Shown piece by piece: positions 1 through 6,113 of a stretch of DNA of 15,441 bases. Both the position numbers and the translations under genes were made by a program. Numbering within the stretch: the stretch's first letter is position 1; each line of letters begins with the position of its first letter. A model generated the notes under the pieces. That model was not told the DNA's origin and made no database searches. It saw only the letters and a program-made list of their open reading frames with translations. The stretch covers positions 1 to 15,441 of the forward strand of contig JARYLH010000019.1 in NCBI GenBank assembly GCA_029907755.1, given 5' to 3'. Source of the DNA: Candidatus Methanosuratincola sp. GTDB lineage: Archaea > Thermoproteota > Methanomethylicia > Methanomethylicales > Methanomethylicaceae.

Positions 1-1
1 G

Positions 2-904
2 AACGATGCCTATGTCGTGATAAGGGACGGGAAGCTCATAAAGGGAGTCATCGACAAGAAGTCGATAGGGGCAGGACAGCCCGAGAGCGTCCTCCACAGG
101 CTGATCAAGGATTACGGCACCGACGCGGGCAGGGATTACATAGACAAGGCATTCAAGCTCTTCCTCGCGTACATCGACAGCCGCGGTCTGACGATCGGGC
201 TCGACGACGAGGAGCTCCCTGCTGACGCAAAGAGGAAGGTCCTCGAGGTGATCAGGCAGGCGGAGGCTAAGGTATCCGAGCTGATCGACATCTACAACCA
301 GGGTCTCCTGGAGCGCCTCGCTGGAAGGACACTGGAGGAGACACTCGAGACCAAGATCATGCAGGAGCTCGAAGAGGCCAGGGAGCTCGCAGGGGAGATC
401 GCGAGCCAGTACCTGAAGGAGTCCAACACGGCGCTGCTCATGGCGAGGACTGGTGCGAGGGGAAGCCTGATGAACCTCGCGCACATGGTCGCATGCGTTG
501 GGCAGCAGTCGGTCCGGGGCGAGAGGATCATGAGAGGCTACATGAACAGGACCCTCCCCCACTTCAAGCCGGGCGACCTCGGGGCGGAGGCCCACGGCTT
601 CGTCTACAGCAGCTACAAGGACAAGCTCAACCCGATCGAGTTCTTCTTCCACGCGATGGGAGGAAGGGAGGGGCTGGTCGACACGGCTGTAAGGACAAGC
701 CAGAGCGGGTACATGCAGAGGAGGCTGATCAACGCACTGCAGGACGTGCGCGTCGAATACGACCTGACTGTTAGGGGCACGGACGGATCGATAATCCAGT
801 TCAGGTACGGAGAGGACGGGGTAGACCCGGCCAAGAGCGACCACGGCAAGGCAGTGAACGTTGAGAAGATCATTGAGAGAGTCGTGAAGGCAGGAGGCAG
901 CTGA
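2..904 (+). CDS. rpoA1: DNA-directed RNA polymerase subunit A' (RpoA1), 3' part
   Basis: C-terminal roughly 300 residues of the A' half of the archaeal RNA polymerase largest subunit (equivalent to bacterial beta'). The frame is open to the window edge and the upstream residues (NDAYVVIRDGKLIKGVID) fit the family, so the gene is cut by the window and does not start at the GTG at 17. Visible landmarks are the bridge-helix region (ARTGARGSLMNLAHM, then GQQSVRGERI), the first part of the trigger loop (LNPIEFFFHAMGGREGLVDTAV followed by RTSQSGYMQRRL), and the usual A' tail YGEDGVDPAKSDHGKAVN. The active-site Mg-binding loop would lie upstream, outside the window. The TGA stop is one base before the rpoA2 start, so the two halves are surely co-transcribed and probably translationally coupled. 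The split itself is a normal archaeal arrangement. Confidence 0.97.
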   Translation, partial: NDAYVVIRDGKLIKGVIDKKSIGAGQPESVLHRLIKDYGTDAGRDYIDKAFKLFLAYIDSRGLTIGLDDEELPADAKRKVLEVIRQAEAKVSELIDIYNQGLLERLAGRTLEETLETKIMQELEEARELAGEIASQYLKESNTALLMARTGARGSLMNLAHMVACVGQQSVRGERIMRGYMNRTLPHFKPGDLGAEAHGFVYSSYKDKLNPIEFFFHAMGGREGLVDTAVRTSQSGYMQRRLINALQDVRVEYDLTVRGTDGSIIQFRYGEDGVDPAKSDHGKAVNVEKIIERVVKAGGS

Positions 905-905
905 T

Positions 906-2303
906 ATGGCAGAGGAACCGTCTGAAGGATCAATTGAGGAAGCTACAGCGAAAGGCACAGGGCTGAAGAGAGGAACAAGCAAGGAGGGCGCGAAGAAGGA
1001 GAAGGCAGGGTCAAAGGCAAAGACCAAGTCCGAAGGGAAGAAGGCAAAGAAAGCCAAGGAAAAGGAGGACATCGGCACGAAGGCTCCGGCGAAAGCGGCG
1101 CAGGTCGCGGAAGAGCCGGCGCAGCCGCCTGCCCAAGAGACCCCGCAAAAGGGTTGCAACGCAACGATCCTTGACAGCCTGCTTGCTAAGTACTCCCTTC
1201 CCGAGAACCTTGTTACGCAGTTGAAGGATAAGACCTCCGGGCTCGACCTGACTGATGAACAGCTTACAAGGATCGTCGAAGAGGTCAACAGCGCTTACGT
1301 AAAGTCGCTAATAGAGCCCGGCGAGGCTGCGGGAACGGTCGCAGCCCAGTCCGTAGGCGAGCCAGGGACGCAGATGACCCTGAGGACATTCCACTACGCG
1401 GGAGTCAGGGAACTTAACGTAACCCTCGGTCTGCCGCGCCTCATAGAGATAGTCGATGCCAGGCGCATACCTTCCACGCCAACGATGACCATATACCTGG
1501 ACGAGGAGCACCGGGGGAGCCTGGAGAAGGCAAAGGAGGTCGTCGCACGGATCGAGAGGATTGCCGTCGAGAACGTCGCGAGGAGCATCGAATACGACAT
1601 GATCAACTCTTCTTTCATAGTCGAGATAGACACCGAGGTGGCAGAGGACAAGGGGCTAGACCTCGAGTTCATAGCGAAGTCGATTGAGAAGCTGAAGGTC
1701 GGCAGGGTGTCCGTCGAGGGGAACAGCATAATAATAAGCCCCGAGACCACGGCACCTGAGAAGATCAAGCGACTCCGCGAGCGAATCCTCGACCTCAGGT
1801 TGAAGGGGATAAAGGGGATCAAGAGAGTGGTGATCCAGAAGGAGGACAACGAATATGTTCTCCACACCGACGGTTCCAACCTCGCGCAGGTACTTGGCGT
1901 CAAGGGCATAGACACCACAAGGATCTACACGAACAACATCTCCGAGATCGCAGAGGTGCTGGGCATAGAGGCGGCGAGGAACGCCATAATCAGGGAGGCG
2001 TTTCAGGTGCTCGACCAGCAGGGCCTCGACGTCGACATACGCCATGTGATACTCGTAGCAGACCTGATGACCTCCACAGGCAAGATCAGGCAGATAGGGA
2101 GGCACGGTGTAAGCGGCGAGAAGTCGAGCGTCCTCGCGAGGGCGGCTTTCGAGGTCACCGTAAAGCATTTATTGGATGCGGCTGCACATGGAGAGGAGGA
2201 TGCACTGGAGGGAGTGACAGAAAACGTTATAGTCGGCCAGCCAGTACCTCTAGGTACAGGCATAGTCGAATTGTTTATGCGCTTCTCAAAAGAGGGTTCA
2301 TGA
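906..2303 (+). CDS. rpoA2: DNA-directed RNA polymerase subunit A'' (RpoA2) with long Lys-rich N-terminal extension
   Basis: C-terminal half of the polymerase largest subunit, 465 residues. The conserved body begins near residue 84 and includes GEAAGTVAAQSVGEPGTQMT at 139-158 (cleft and second part of the trigger-loop region), FHYAGVRELNVTLGLPRLIE, and the C-terminal signature GLDVDIRHVILVADLMT...GRHGVSGEKSSVLARAAFEVT. The first 82 residues are not family-like: they are low-complexity Lys/Ala/Glu/Gly with about 18 lysines, then Pro/Ala-rich, and probably disordered. From memory, crenarchaeal A'' has only about 60 residues before the GEA motif, against 138 here. The ATG start is supported by GGAGG at 893-897, eight bases upstream. 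A start inside the tail cannot be excluded by eye, but the tail is continuous with the body and follows rpoA1 by one base. Confidence 0.96.
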   Translation: MAEEPSEGSIEEATAKGTGLKRGTSKEGAKKEKAGSKAKTKSEGKKAKKAKEKEDIGTKAPAKAAQVAEEPAQPPAQETPQKGCNATILDSLLAKYSLPENLVTQLKDKTSGLDLTDEQLTRIVEEVNSAYVKSLIEPGEAAGTVAAQSVGEPGTQMTLRTFHYAGVRELNVTLGLPRLIEIVDARRIPSTPTMTIYLDEEHRGSLEKAKEVVARIERIAVENVARSIEYDMINSSFIVEIDTEVAEDKGLDLEFIAKSIEKLKVGRVSVEGNSIIISPETTAPEKIKRLRERILDLRLKGIKGIKRVVIQKEDNEYVLHTDGSNLAQVLGVKGIDTTRIYTNNISEIAEVLGIEAARNAIIREAFQVLDQQGLDVDIRHVILVADLMTSTGKIRQIGRHGVSGEKSSVLARAAFEVTVKHLLDAAAHGEEDALEGVTENVIVGQPVPLGTGIVELFMRFSKEGS

Positions 2304-2304
2304 T

Positions 2305-2601
2305 ATGGACATCGTCAAGGAATTGAAGACAGCCATAAAAACTGGGAAGGTTGAGACCGGCTACAGGGTAGCTCTCAAGCTAATCTCAAAGAAGAAGGTC
2401 AAGGCAATTGTCCTTGCGTCAAATGCCCCGGAGGAAGTTTCCTCAAAGGTCAGGGCAGTTGCGGGAGAGACGGTCCCTGTCCACCACTTCCCTGGATCGA
2501 GCTGGGACCTTGGCGGGCTCTGCGGTAAGCCCTTCCCAGTATCCACCGTGAGCATCATCGAGCCTGGGGAGTCTTCGATACTGAAACCAGAGGGGGAGTG
2601 A
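2305..2601 (+). CDS. rpl30e: Ribosomal protein L30e
   Basis: 98-residue L30e protein of the large ribosomal subunit, in the L7Ae/L30e/S12e RNA-binding superfamily. Family features are the N-terminal helix with KTGKVETGYRVALKLI, the strand KAIVLASNAPEEV and the LGGLCGKPFPVSTVSI region that contacts kink-turn-like RNA. Length and position between rpoA2 and nusA match the usual archaeal arrangement. It starts one base after the rpoA2 stop, with GAGGGTT at 2292-2298 as ribosome-binding site. Its own end carries the ribosome-binding site for the next gene: the last codons and stop overlap GGAGTGAT, so translation of L30e and NusA is likely coupled. Confidence 0.95.
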   Translation: MDIVKELKTAIKTGKVETGYRVALKLISKKKVKAIVLASNAPEEVSSKVRAVAGETVPVHHFPGSSWDLGGLCGKPFPVSTVSIIEPGESSILKPEGE

Positions 2602-2602
2602 T
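2595..2602 (+). promoter_or_regulatory. Shine-Dalgarno site that decides the nusA start
   Basis: GGAGTGAT lies across the L30e stop codon and closely matches the complement of the archaeal 16S 3' end. GGAG ends at 2598, seven bases before the proposed AUA start at 2606. It is over 30 bases from the first in-frame ATG (2636), which has no comparable site of its own. Confidence 0.7.
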
Positions 2603-2605
2603 TCT

Positions 2606-3040
2606 ATACCGAACATAAGGCTGACCGCTGACGAGATGCGGTACATCGCACTCCTTGAGAACCTTACAGGTGCCATTGCCAAGGACTGCATAGTCGACGA
2701 CGAGGAGAACAGGATAATCTTCGTGATCAGGCCCGGGGACATGGGGCTCGCGATCGGCAAGAGCGGGTCGAACATCGAGAGGACGCGGAAGGTCATCGGG
2801 AGGGCTGTAGAGATCGTCGAGTATGCCGAGACTCCTGAGGAGTACCTGAAGAATATCCTCTCGCCCGCAAAGGTCAGGGGAGTACGGATTACCAAGAACT
2901 CCGAGGGACAGACCGTCGCCCATGTCACGGTCGACCCTAGGGACAAGGGGATGGCGATCGGCAAGAACGGAAAGAACATCAACAAGACCCGGCTTCTCAT
3001 GAAGCGCCACTTTGACATTGAGAACGTGAATATCGTCTGA
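2606..3040 (+). CDS. nusA: Archaeal NusA-like transcription factor (two KH domains), apparent AUA start
   Basis: Archaeal NusA is a short RNA-binding protein made of two KH domains and is usually encoded next to the rpoA genes; it is thought to act in transcription elongation or termination. KH1 carries the loop AIGKSGSNI and KH2 carries AIGKNGKNI. The usual family start resembles MPEIRLT followed by an acidic/polar stretch and RYIALFE. That motif is present in frame as PNIRLTADEMRYIALLE, but it begins upstream of the first ATG (2636) and there is no ATG, GTG or TTG before it. The codon at the expected Met position is ATA at 2606, seven bases after GGAG of a strong ribosome-binding site and four bases after the L30e stop. 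This gives 144 residues. If ATG 2636 were used the protein would lose ten conserved residues. A sequencing error (ATG to ATA) is the main alternative. Confidence 0.93.
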   Translation: MPNIRLTADEMRYIALLENLTGAIAKDCIVDDEENRIIFVIRPGDMGLAIGKSGSNIERTRKVIGRAVEIVEYAETPEEYLKNILSPAKVRGVRITKNSEGQTVAHVTVDPRDKGMAIGKNGKNINKTRLLMKRHFDIENVNIV

Positions 3041-3060
3041 CCGACCGGTCAGCCGTGAGG

Positions 3061-3068
3061 CTTAAATA
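3061..3068 (+). promoter_or_regulatory. TATA box upstream of rps12-rps7
   Basis: CTTAAATA in the 66-base gap between nusA and rps12 has the archaeal TATA character. Transcription would start near 3090, giving a leader of about 15-20 bases that includes AGGTG at 3096-3100. It would let the ribosomal genes be transcribed independently of the rpo genes, although read-through is also likely. Confidence 0.55.
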
Positions 3069-3106
3069 ATCGAGGTACATTTTGAAATCCGCACTAGGTG
3101 TATGCT

Positions 3107-3550
3107 ATGGCAGGTTCAAAGTCACCAAAGGGTCTGCTCGCGGGCAGGAAGATGGCCGAGAAGCGGAAGCGATTCCGCTGGAGCCTGAGGCAGTACAAGC
3201 GCAGGGCTCTCAGGCTCGACGTGAAGGCAGACCCGCTCGAGGGCGCTCCGCAGGCTAGGGGGATTGTCCTCGAGAAGGTTGGGGTCGAGAGCAGGCAGCC
3301 CAACAGCGCAGTAAGAAAGTGCGTGAGGATCCAGCTCATCAAGAACGGGAAGCAGATCACTGCCTTCCTCCCAGGAGACGGAGCGCTGAACTTTGTCGAC
3401 GAGCACGATGAGGTAATCGTCGAGGGAATCGGAGGCCCTATGGGGGGATCGTTGGGTGACCTCCCTGGAGTCAGATGGAAGGTAGTCAAGATCAATGGGG
3501 TCTCGCTGCAGGCCCTGATGACCGGTAAGAAGCAGAAGCCTGTAAGGTAA
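3107..3550 (+). CDS. rps12: Ribosomal protein S12 (uS12)
   Basis: Small-subunit decoding-centre protein, 147 residues. The conserved core is clear: GIVLEKVGVESRQPNSAVRKCVRIQLIKNG, then ITAFLPGDGALNFVDEHDEVIVEGIGG, and PGVRWKVVKINGVSLQAL near the C-terminus. The basic N-terminus (GLLAGRKMAEKRKRFRWSLRQYKRR) is the archaeal/eukaryotic-type extension. I chose ATG 3107, six bases after AGGTG (3096-3100), rather than the in-frame GTG at 3098, which lies inside that ribosome-binding site. Followed after 22 bases by rps7, as in the conserved archaeal and bacterial str operon. Confidence 0.95.
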   Translation: MAGSKSPKGLLAGRKMAEKRKRFRWSLRQYKRRALRLDVKADPLEGAPQARGIVLEKVGVESRQPNSAVRKCVRIQLIKNGKQITAFLPGDGALNFVDEHDEVIVEGIGGPMGGSLGDLPGVRWKVVKINGVSLQALMTGKKQKPVR

Positions 3551-3560
3551 GATAAGATAA

Positions 3561-3568
3561 GGTGATCT
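3561..3568 (+). promoter_or_regulatory. Strong Shine-Dalgarno site for rps7
   Basis: GGTGATCT, four bases before the rps7 ATG, matches the 16S 3'-end complement over at least seven bases. It follows a short run of GATAA repeats after the rps12 stop. Confidence 0.75.
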
Positions 3569-3572
3569 GCGG

Positions 3573-4145
3573 ATGTCTCAGACAGAAATAAAGGTATTCA
3601 ACAAATGGGACCTCTTTAACATTGAGATCAGGGATCTCGGGCTCAAGTCGTACCTCTGCCTGAGCCCTGTGATCGCTCCCCACTCATGCGGAAGGCACGA
3701 GCACAGCAGGTTCGGAAAGGCGAAGGTGAACATCGTCGAGCGGCTCGTCAACCGTATGATGCGCCCCGGCAAGAACGGGGGCAAAAAGATCCTCGCATCC
3801 AGCATTGTGGCTGCAGCTTTCGAGATAATAAACCTGAGGACGGGGCAGAACCCCGTGCAGATCCTCGTCAGGGCGGTTGAGAACTCCGCCCCGAGGGAGG
3901 AGGTCACCCGTATAAGCTACGGAGGCGTCTCCTACCCCCAGTCAGTCGACGCCTCCCCGCAGAGGAGGGTCGACCTCGCTCTCCGGTTCATCACCGATGC
4001 AGCAAGGAACGCCTCATTCGGGAGCAACAAGCCCGTTGAGGAGTGCCTGGCGGATGAGCTGATCCTCGCCGCATCTGGAGACTCGAAGAGCTACGCTGTG
4101 CAGAAGCGCGAGGAGATAGAGCGGATAGCCATATCCGCAAGGTAA
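3573..4145 (+). CDS. rps7: Ribosomal protein S7 (uS7)
   Basis: Primary 16S rRNA-binding protein of the small-subunit head, 190 residues, a normal archaeal length. Recognisable blocks are the SRFGKAKVNIVERLVNRMMR segment, the long conserved KILASSIVAAAFEIINLRTG helix, NPVQILVRAVENSAPREEVTRISYGGVSYPQSVDASPQRRVDLALRF, and the typical C-terminal ADELILAASGDSKSYAVQKREEIERIA. The start is fixed by the ribosome-binding site at 3561-3568. Its last codons and stop form the 5' arm of the hairpin that follows. Confidence 0.96.
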   Translation: MSQTEIKVFNKWDLFNIEIRDLGLKSYLCLSPVIAPHSCGRHEHSRFGKAKVNIVERLVNRMMRPGKNGGKKILASSIVAAAFEIINLRTGQNPVQILVRAVENSAPREEVTRISYGGVSYPQSVDASPQRRVDLALRFITDAARNASFGSNKPVEECLADELILAASGDSKSYAVQKREEIERIAISAR

Positions 4146-4175
4146 GCCACAGGGCTTACCCCCTGCTTTTTCCTT
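4141..4175 (+). terminator. Hairpin plus T-rich tract after rps7
   Basis: Perfect 8-base inverted repeat GGTAAGCC (4141-4148), loop ACAG, GGCTTACC (4153-4160), followed by CCCTGCTTTTTCC. The rps7 TAA stop (4143-4145) is inside the 5' arm. The T-run fits archaeal termination; the hairpin may instead stabilise the transcript 3' end. Confidence 0.6.
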
Positions 4176-4180
4176 AAGAC

Positions 4181-4190
4181 TTATATATTA
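4181..4190 (+). promoter_or_regulatory. TATA box for the EF-1alpha gene
   Basis: TTATATATTA is a strong archaeal TATA element, about 60 bases before the ATG at 4242. It predicts a transcription start near 4210 and a leader of about 30 bases. Its place directly after the rps7 hairpin marks a new transcription unit. Confidence 0.7.
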
Positions 4191-4241
4191 CTGAAAGTTT
4201 TTAACCTTCAAAAGCAAGGTATTAGAGAGAGGCGATAATGA

Positions 4242-5552
4242 ATGTCATCCCAGAAAAAGGAACACCTGAATCTGCTTGTCATGGGACACGTAGACAACGG
4301 AAAGAGCACTCTAGTGGGACACCTGTTGTTCTTGGCAGGCGGCCTTGATGATCGAACCCTGGCCGCTCTAGAGGAAGAGGCGAAGAAGACCGGCAAGGAG
4401 TTCGCAAAGTTCGCTTGGTTGGGTGACAAGCTGAAGGAAGAGAGAGAAAGGGACATGACTATTGATCTCTCCTTCTGGAGGTTCGAGACCCCCAAGTACT
4501 TCTTCACCATCATCGACGCGCCTGGACACAGGGACTTCGTTAAGAACATGATCACAGGTGCCTCACAGGCTGACGCTGCAATCCTGGTGATATCGGCGAA
4601 GAAGGGCGAGTACGAGGCCGGAATGGGACCTGGTGGACAAACCCGGGAACATGCCTTCCTTGCTAAGACCCTTGGAGTCAACCAGGTAGTCGTCGCAGTC
4701 AACAAGATGGACGACCAGACCGTTAACTACGACCAGGCAAGGTTCAACGAGGTCAAGGACGGCGTGTTGAAGTTCCTGAAGATGATCGGGTACGACACTT
4801 CCAAGATCCTGGCTATCCCGATCTCAGGGTGGAAGGGCGACAACATAATCAAGCAGAGCAAGAACACTCCGTGGTACACTGGTCCAACGCTCTTCGAGGC
4901 TCTCGACACGTTTGTGCCTCCAGAGAAGCCAATTGACAAGCCGCTCAGGATACCGATCCAGGATGTCTACACGATCACCGGTGTCGGGACTGTCCCCGTA
5001 GGCAGGGTTGAGACCGGAGTGCTGAAGAAGAACACCACCGTGGTCTTCATGCCCGCGAACAAGTCGGGAGAGGTCAAGGATATTGAGACCCACCACACCA
5101 AGATAGACCAGGCGATCCCGGGCGACAACATCGGGTTCAACGTCAAGGGCATAGGCAAGACCGACGTCCACAGAGGCGACGTGTGCGGTGACACCGCAAA
5201 GCCGCCGACCGTTGCCGACACCTTCAAGGGAAGGATCTTCGTGCTCTACCACCCAACTGCAATCGCTGCAGGCTATACCCCGGTGCTCCACGTGCACACT
5301 GCAACAGTTGCAACCACGTTCCTTGAGCTCGAGAAGAAGATCGACCCCAAGACCGGTGCGGTGATCGAGGAGAAGCCGACATTCCTCAAGCAGGGCGACA
5401 GCGCAATCGTGACCTTCAAGCCTACCAAGCCACTGGTGATCGAGAAGTATAACGAGCTGCCTCCGCTAGGCAGGTTCGCCCTCAGGGATATGGGCAGGAC
5501 CGTGGCCGCGGGCGTCGTGCTCGAAGTCAAGCCAGCGACGCTTGGCAAATAA
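4242..5552 (+). CDS. tuf: Translation elongation factor 1-alpha (aEF1A / EF-Tu)
   Basis: GTPase that delivers aminoacyl-tRNA to the ribosome; 436 residues, normal for archaea. G1 P-loop GHVDNGKST at 15-23, G3 DAPGH at 92-96, G4 NKMD at 154-157 and G5-like SGWKGD follow in order, then the two beta-barrel domains with TITGVGTVPVGRVETG and the C-terminal GRFALRDMGRTVAAGVV. Switch I is odd: the usual RG(I/V)T reads RDMT, with Asp at residue 71 (codon 4452-4454, GAC) where Gly is nearly invariant in the families I know; the Mg-binding Thr follows intact. The ATG at 4242 gives the expected MSSQKKEHLN start, with GAGGCGAT just upstream. It has its own promoter and is followed by rps10 after 28 bases. 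Confidence 0.97.
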   Translation: MSSQKKEHLNLLVMGHVDNGKSTLVGHLLFLAGGLDDRTLAALEEEAKKTGKEFAKFAWLGDKLKEERERDMTIDLSFWRFETPKYFFTIIDAPGHRDFVKNMITGASQADAAILVISAKKGEYEAGMGPGGQTREHAFLAKTLGVNQVVVAVNKMDDQTVNYDQARFNEVKDGVLKFLKMIGYDTSKILAIPISGWKGDNIIKQSKNTPWYTGPTLFEALDTFVPPEKPIDKPLRIPIQDVYTITGVGTVPVGRVETGVLKKNTTVVFMPANKSGEVKDIETHHTKIDQAIPGDNIGFNVKGIGKTDVHRGDVCGDTAKPPTVADTFKGRIFVLYHPTAIAAGYTPVLHVHTATVATTFLELEKKIDPKTGAVIEEKPTFLKQGDSAIVTFKPTKPLVIEKYNELPPLGRFALRDMGRTVAAGVVLEVKPATLGK

Positions 5553-5563
5553 CCCCTTTTTTT
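5553..5563 (+). other. C4-T7 tract between EF-1alpha and rps10
   Basis: CCCCTTTTTTT immediately follows the EF-1alpha stop and directly abuts the rps10 ribosome-binding site (GAGGAGT at 5564-5570). A seven-T run is a plausible weak archaeal termination signal and could lower rps10 output relative to EF-1alpha. No clear hairpin precedes it. Confidence 0.35.
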
Positions 5564-5580
5564 GAGGAGTCCTGATAATA

Positions 5581-5889
5581 ATGCCACAAAAAGCAAGAAT
5601 AATGCTCAGCAGCACCGACTACATCAAGCTAGAGGACGTCTGCTCGCAGATCAGGAAGATTGCTGAGAAGACCGGAGTGAAGATCGCAGGCCCAGTCCCG
5701 TTGCCGACCAAGAGGCTCCTAGTCCCCACGATGAAGTCGCCGTGCGGCGAGGGGACCAAGACGTGGGACAAGTGGGAGATGAGGATCCACAAGCGCCTGA
5801 TCGATGTCGATGCCGACGACAGGACCATGCGGCAGATGATGCGAATCCAGGTCCCCGACGACGTTTTCATCGAGATCGAGCTGGTTTAA
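5581..5889 (+). CDS. rps10: Ribosomal protein S10 (uS10)
   Basis: Small-subunit head protein of 102 residues, the usual archaeal length. The conserved archaeal/eukaryotic S20e-type sequence is clear: a lead strand with KARIMLSSTDYIKLEDVC, then GVKIAGPVPLPTKRL, the loop SPCGEGTKTWDKWEMRIHKRLIDV, and the C-terminal MMRIQVPDDVFIEIEL. It sits directly after the EF-1alpha gene, as in many archaea. The ATG is ten bases after GAGGAGT. This gene ends the translation operon: T-rich sequence and a promoter-like gap follow. Confidence 0.96.
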   Translation: MPQKARIMLSSTDYIKLEDVCSQIRKIAEKTGVKIAGPVPLPTKRLLVPTMKSPCGEGTKTWDKWEMRIHKRLIDVDADDRTMRQMMRIQVPDDVFIEIELV

Positions 5890-5945
5890 TTTTTCAATCT
5901 TCCATAAACCCGTGGTAAACAAGGTATCTCTTTCTTTCGTCGTTT
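5890..5945 (+). terminator. T-rich termination region after rps10
   Basis: Five T residues follow the rps10 stop directly (5890-5894), and a second pyrimidine-rich stretch CTCTTTCTTTCGTCG lies at about 5928-5942. No convincing stem precedes them. Archaeal termination needs mainly U-tracts, so this is the likely end of the ribosomal transcript. Confidence 0.45.
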
Positions 5946-6038
5946 CGATTTAATCGGCGCTCGTTCTGATGCGCCCCAAGACCATAACTCCTTTTTAACA
6001 TAGCTTTGCTAAATGTCCGATGCTTTGGCGGGGGAGTA

Positions 6039-6060
6039 TTCCAGAATGATCCGTCTGGAA
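6039..6060. repeat. Inverted repeat upstream of the TspO-like gene
   Basis: TTCCAGA (6039-6045) and TCTGGAA (6054-6060) are perfect 7-base arms around an 8-base spacer. The layout (about two helical turns) fits a dimeric regulator site. It lies two bases before the 14-base palindrome at 6063-6076. Confidence 0.45.
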
Positions 6061-6062
6061 AA

Positions 6063-6076
6063 ACTGTAATTACAGT
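6063..6076. promoter_or_regulatory. 14-base perfect palindrome, candidate operator
   Basis: ACTGTAATTACAGT reads identically on both strands and ends six bases before the TATA element at 6082-6088. This places it over or next to the TFB recognition position, where a bound regulator would affect promoter use. Confidence 0.5.
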
Positions 6077-6081
6077 ATACC

Positions 6082-6088
6082 ATTATAT
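6082..6088 (+). promoter_or_regulatory. TATA box giving a probable leaderless transcript
   Basis: ATTATAT is centred about 29 bases before the ATG at 6114, so the predicted transcription start falls within a few bases of the start codon. No Shine-Dalgarno sequence precedes the ATG, which agrees with leaderless translation. Confidence 0.55.
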
Positions 6089-6113
6089 CCGCCTTCGAAC
6101 ATATTAATGAAAT

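Noticed and set aside
17..904. rpoA1 as a complete gene starting at GTG 17
   Set aside because: The frame is open to the window edge and the residues before GTG 17 match the family, so the gene is truncated by the window, not short.
905..905. A frameshift joining rpoA1 and rpoA2 into one fused protein
   Set aside because: rpoA2 has its own ATG and a good GGAGG site, and the 80-residue K-rich stretch between the conserved parts would not belong in a fused subunit. The archaeal split is the simpler reading.
1394..2263. Long minus-strand frames opposite rpoA2, and similar ones opposite EF-1alpha, rtcB and valS
   Set aside because: They are antisense shadows caused by strong codon bias; no ribosome-binding sites or recognisable domains.
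3038..3051. TGACC/GGTCA inverted repeat right after nusA as a terminator
   Set aside because: Only a 5-base stem with a 4-base loop and no T-tract after it; a downstream promoter follows, so transcription probably reads through.
6013..6069. An 18-codon ATG frame (MSDALAGEYSRMIRLEKL) between rps10 and the TspO-like gene
   Set aside because: No ribosome-binding site, no known relatives, and its end overlaps the two inverted repeats, which explain the sequence better. The nearby TTTTTAA is not at the right distance to make it leaderless.
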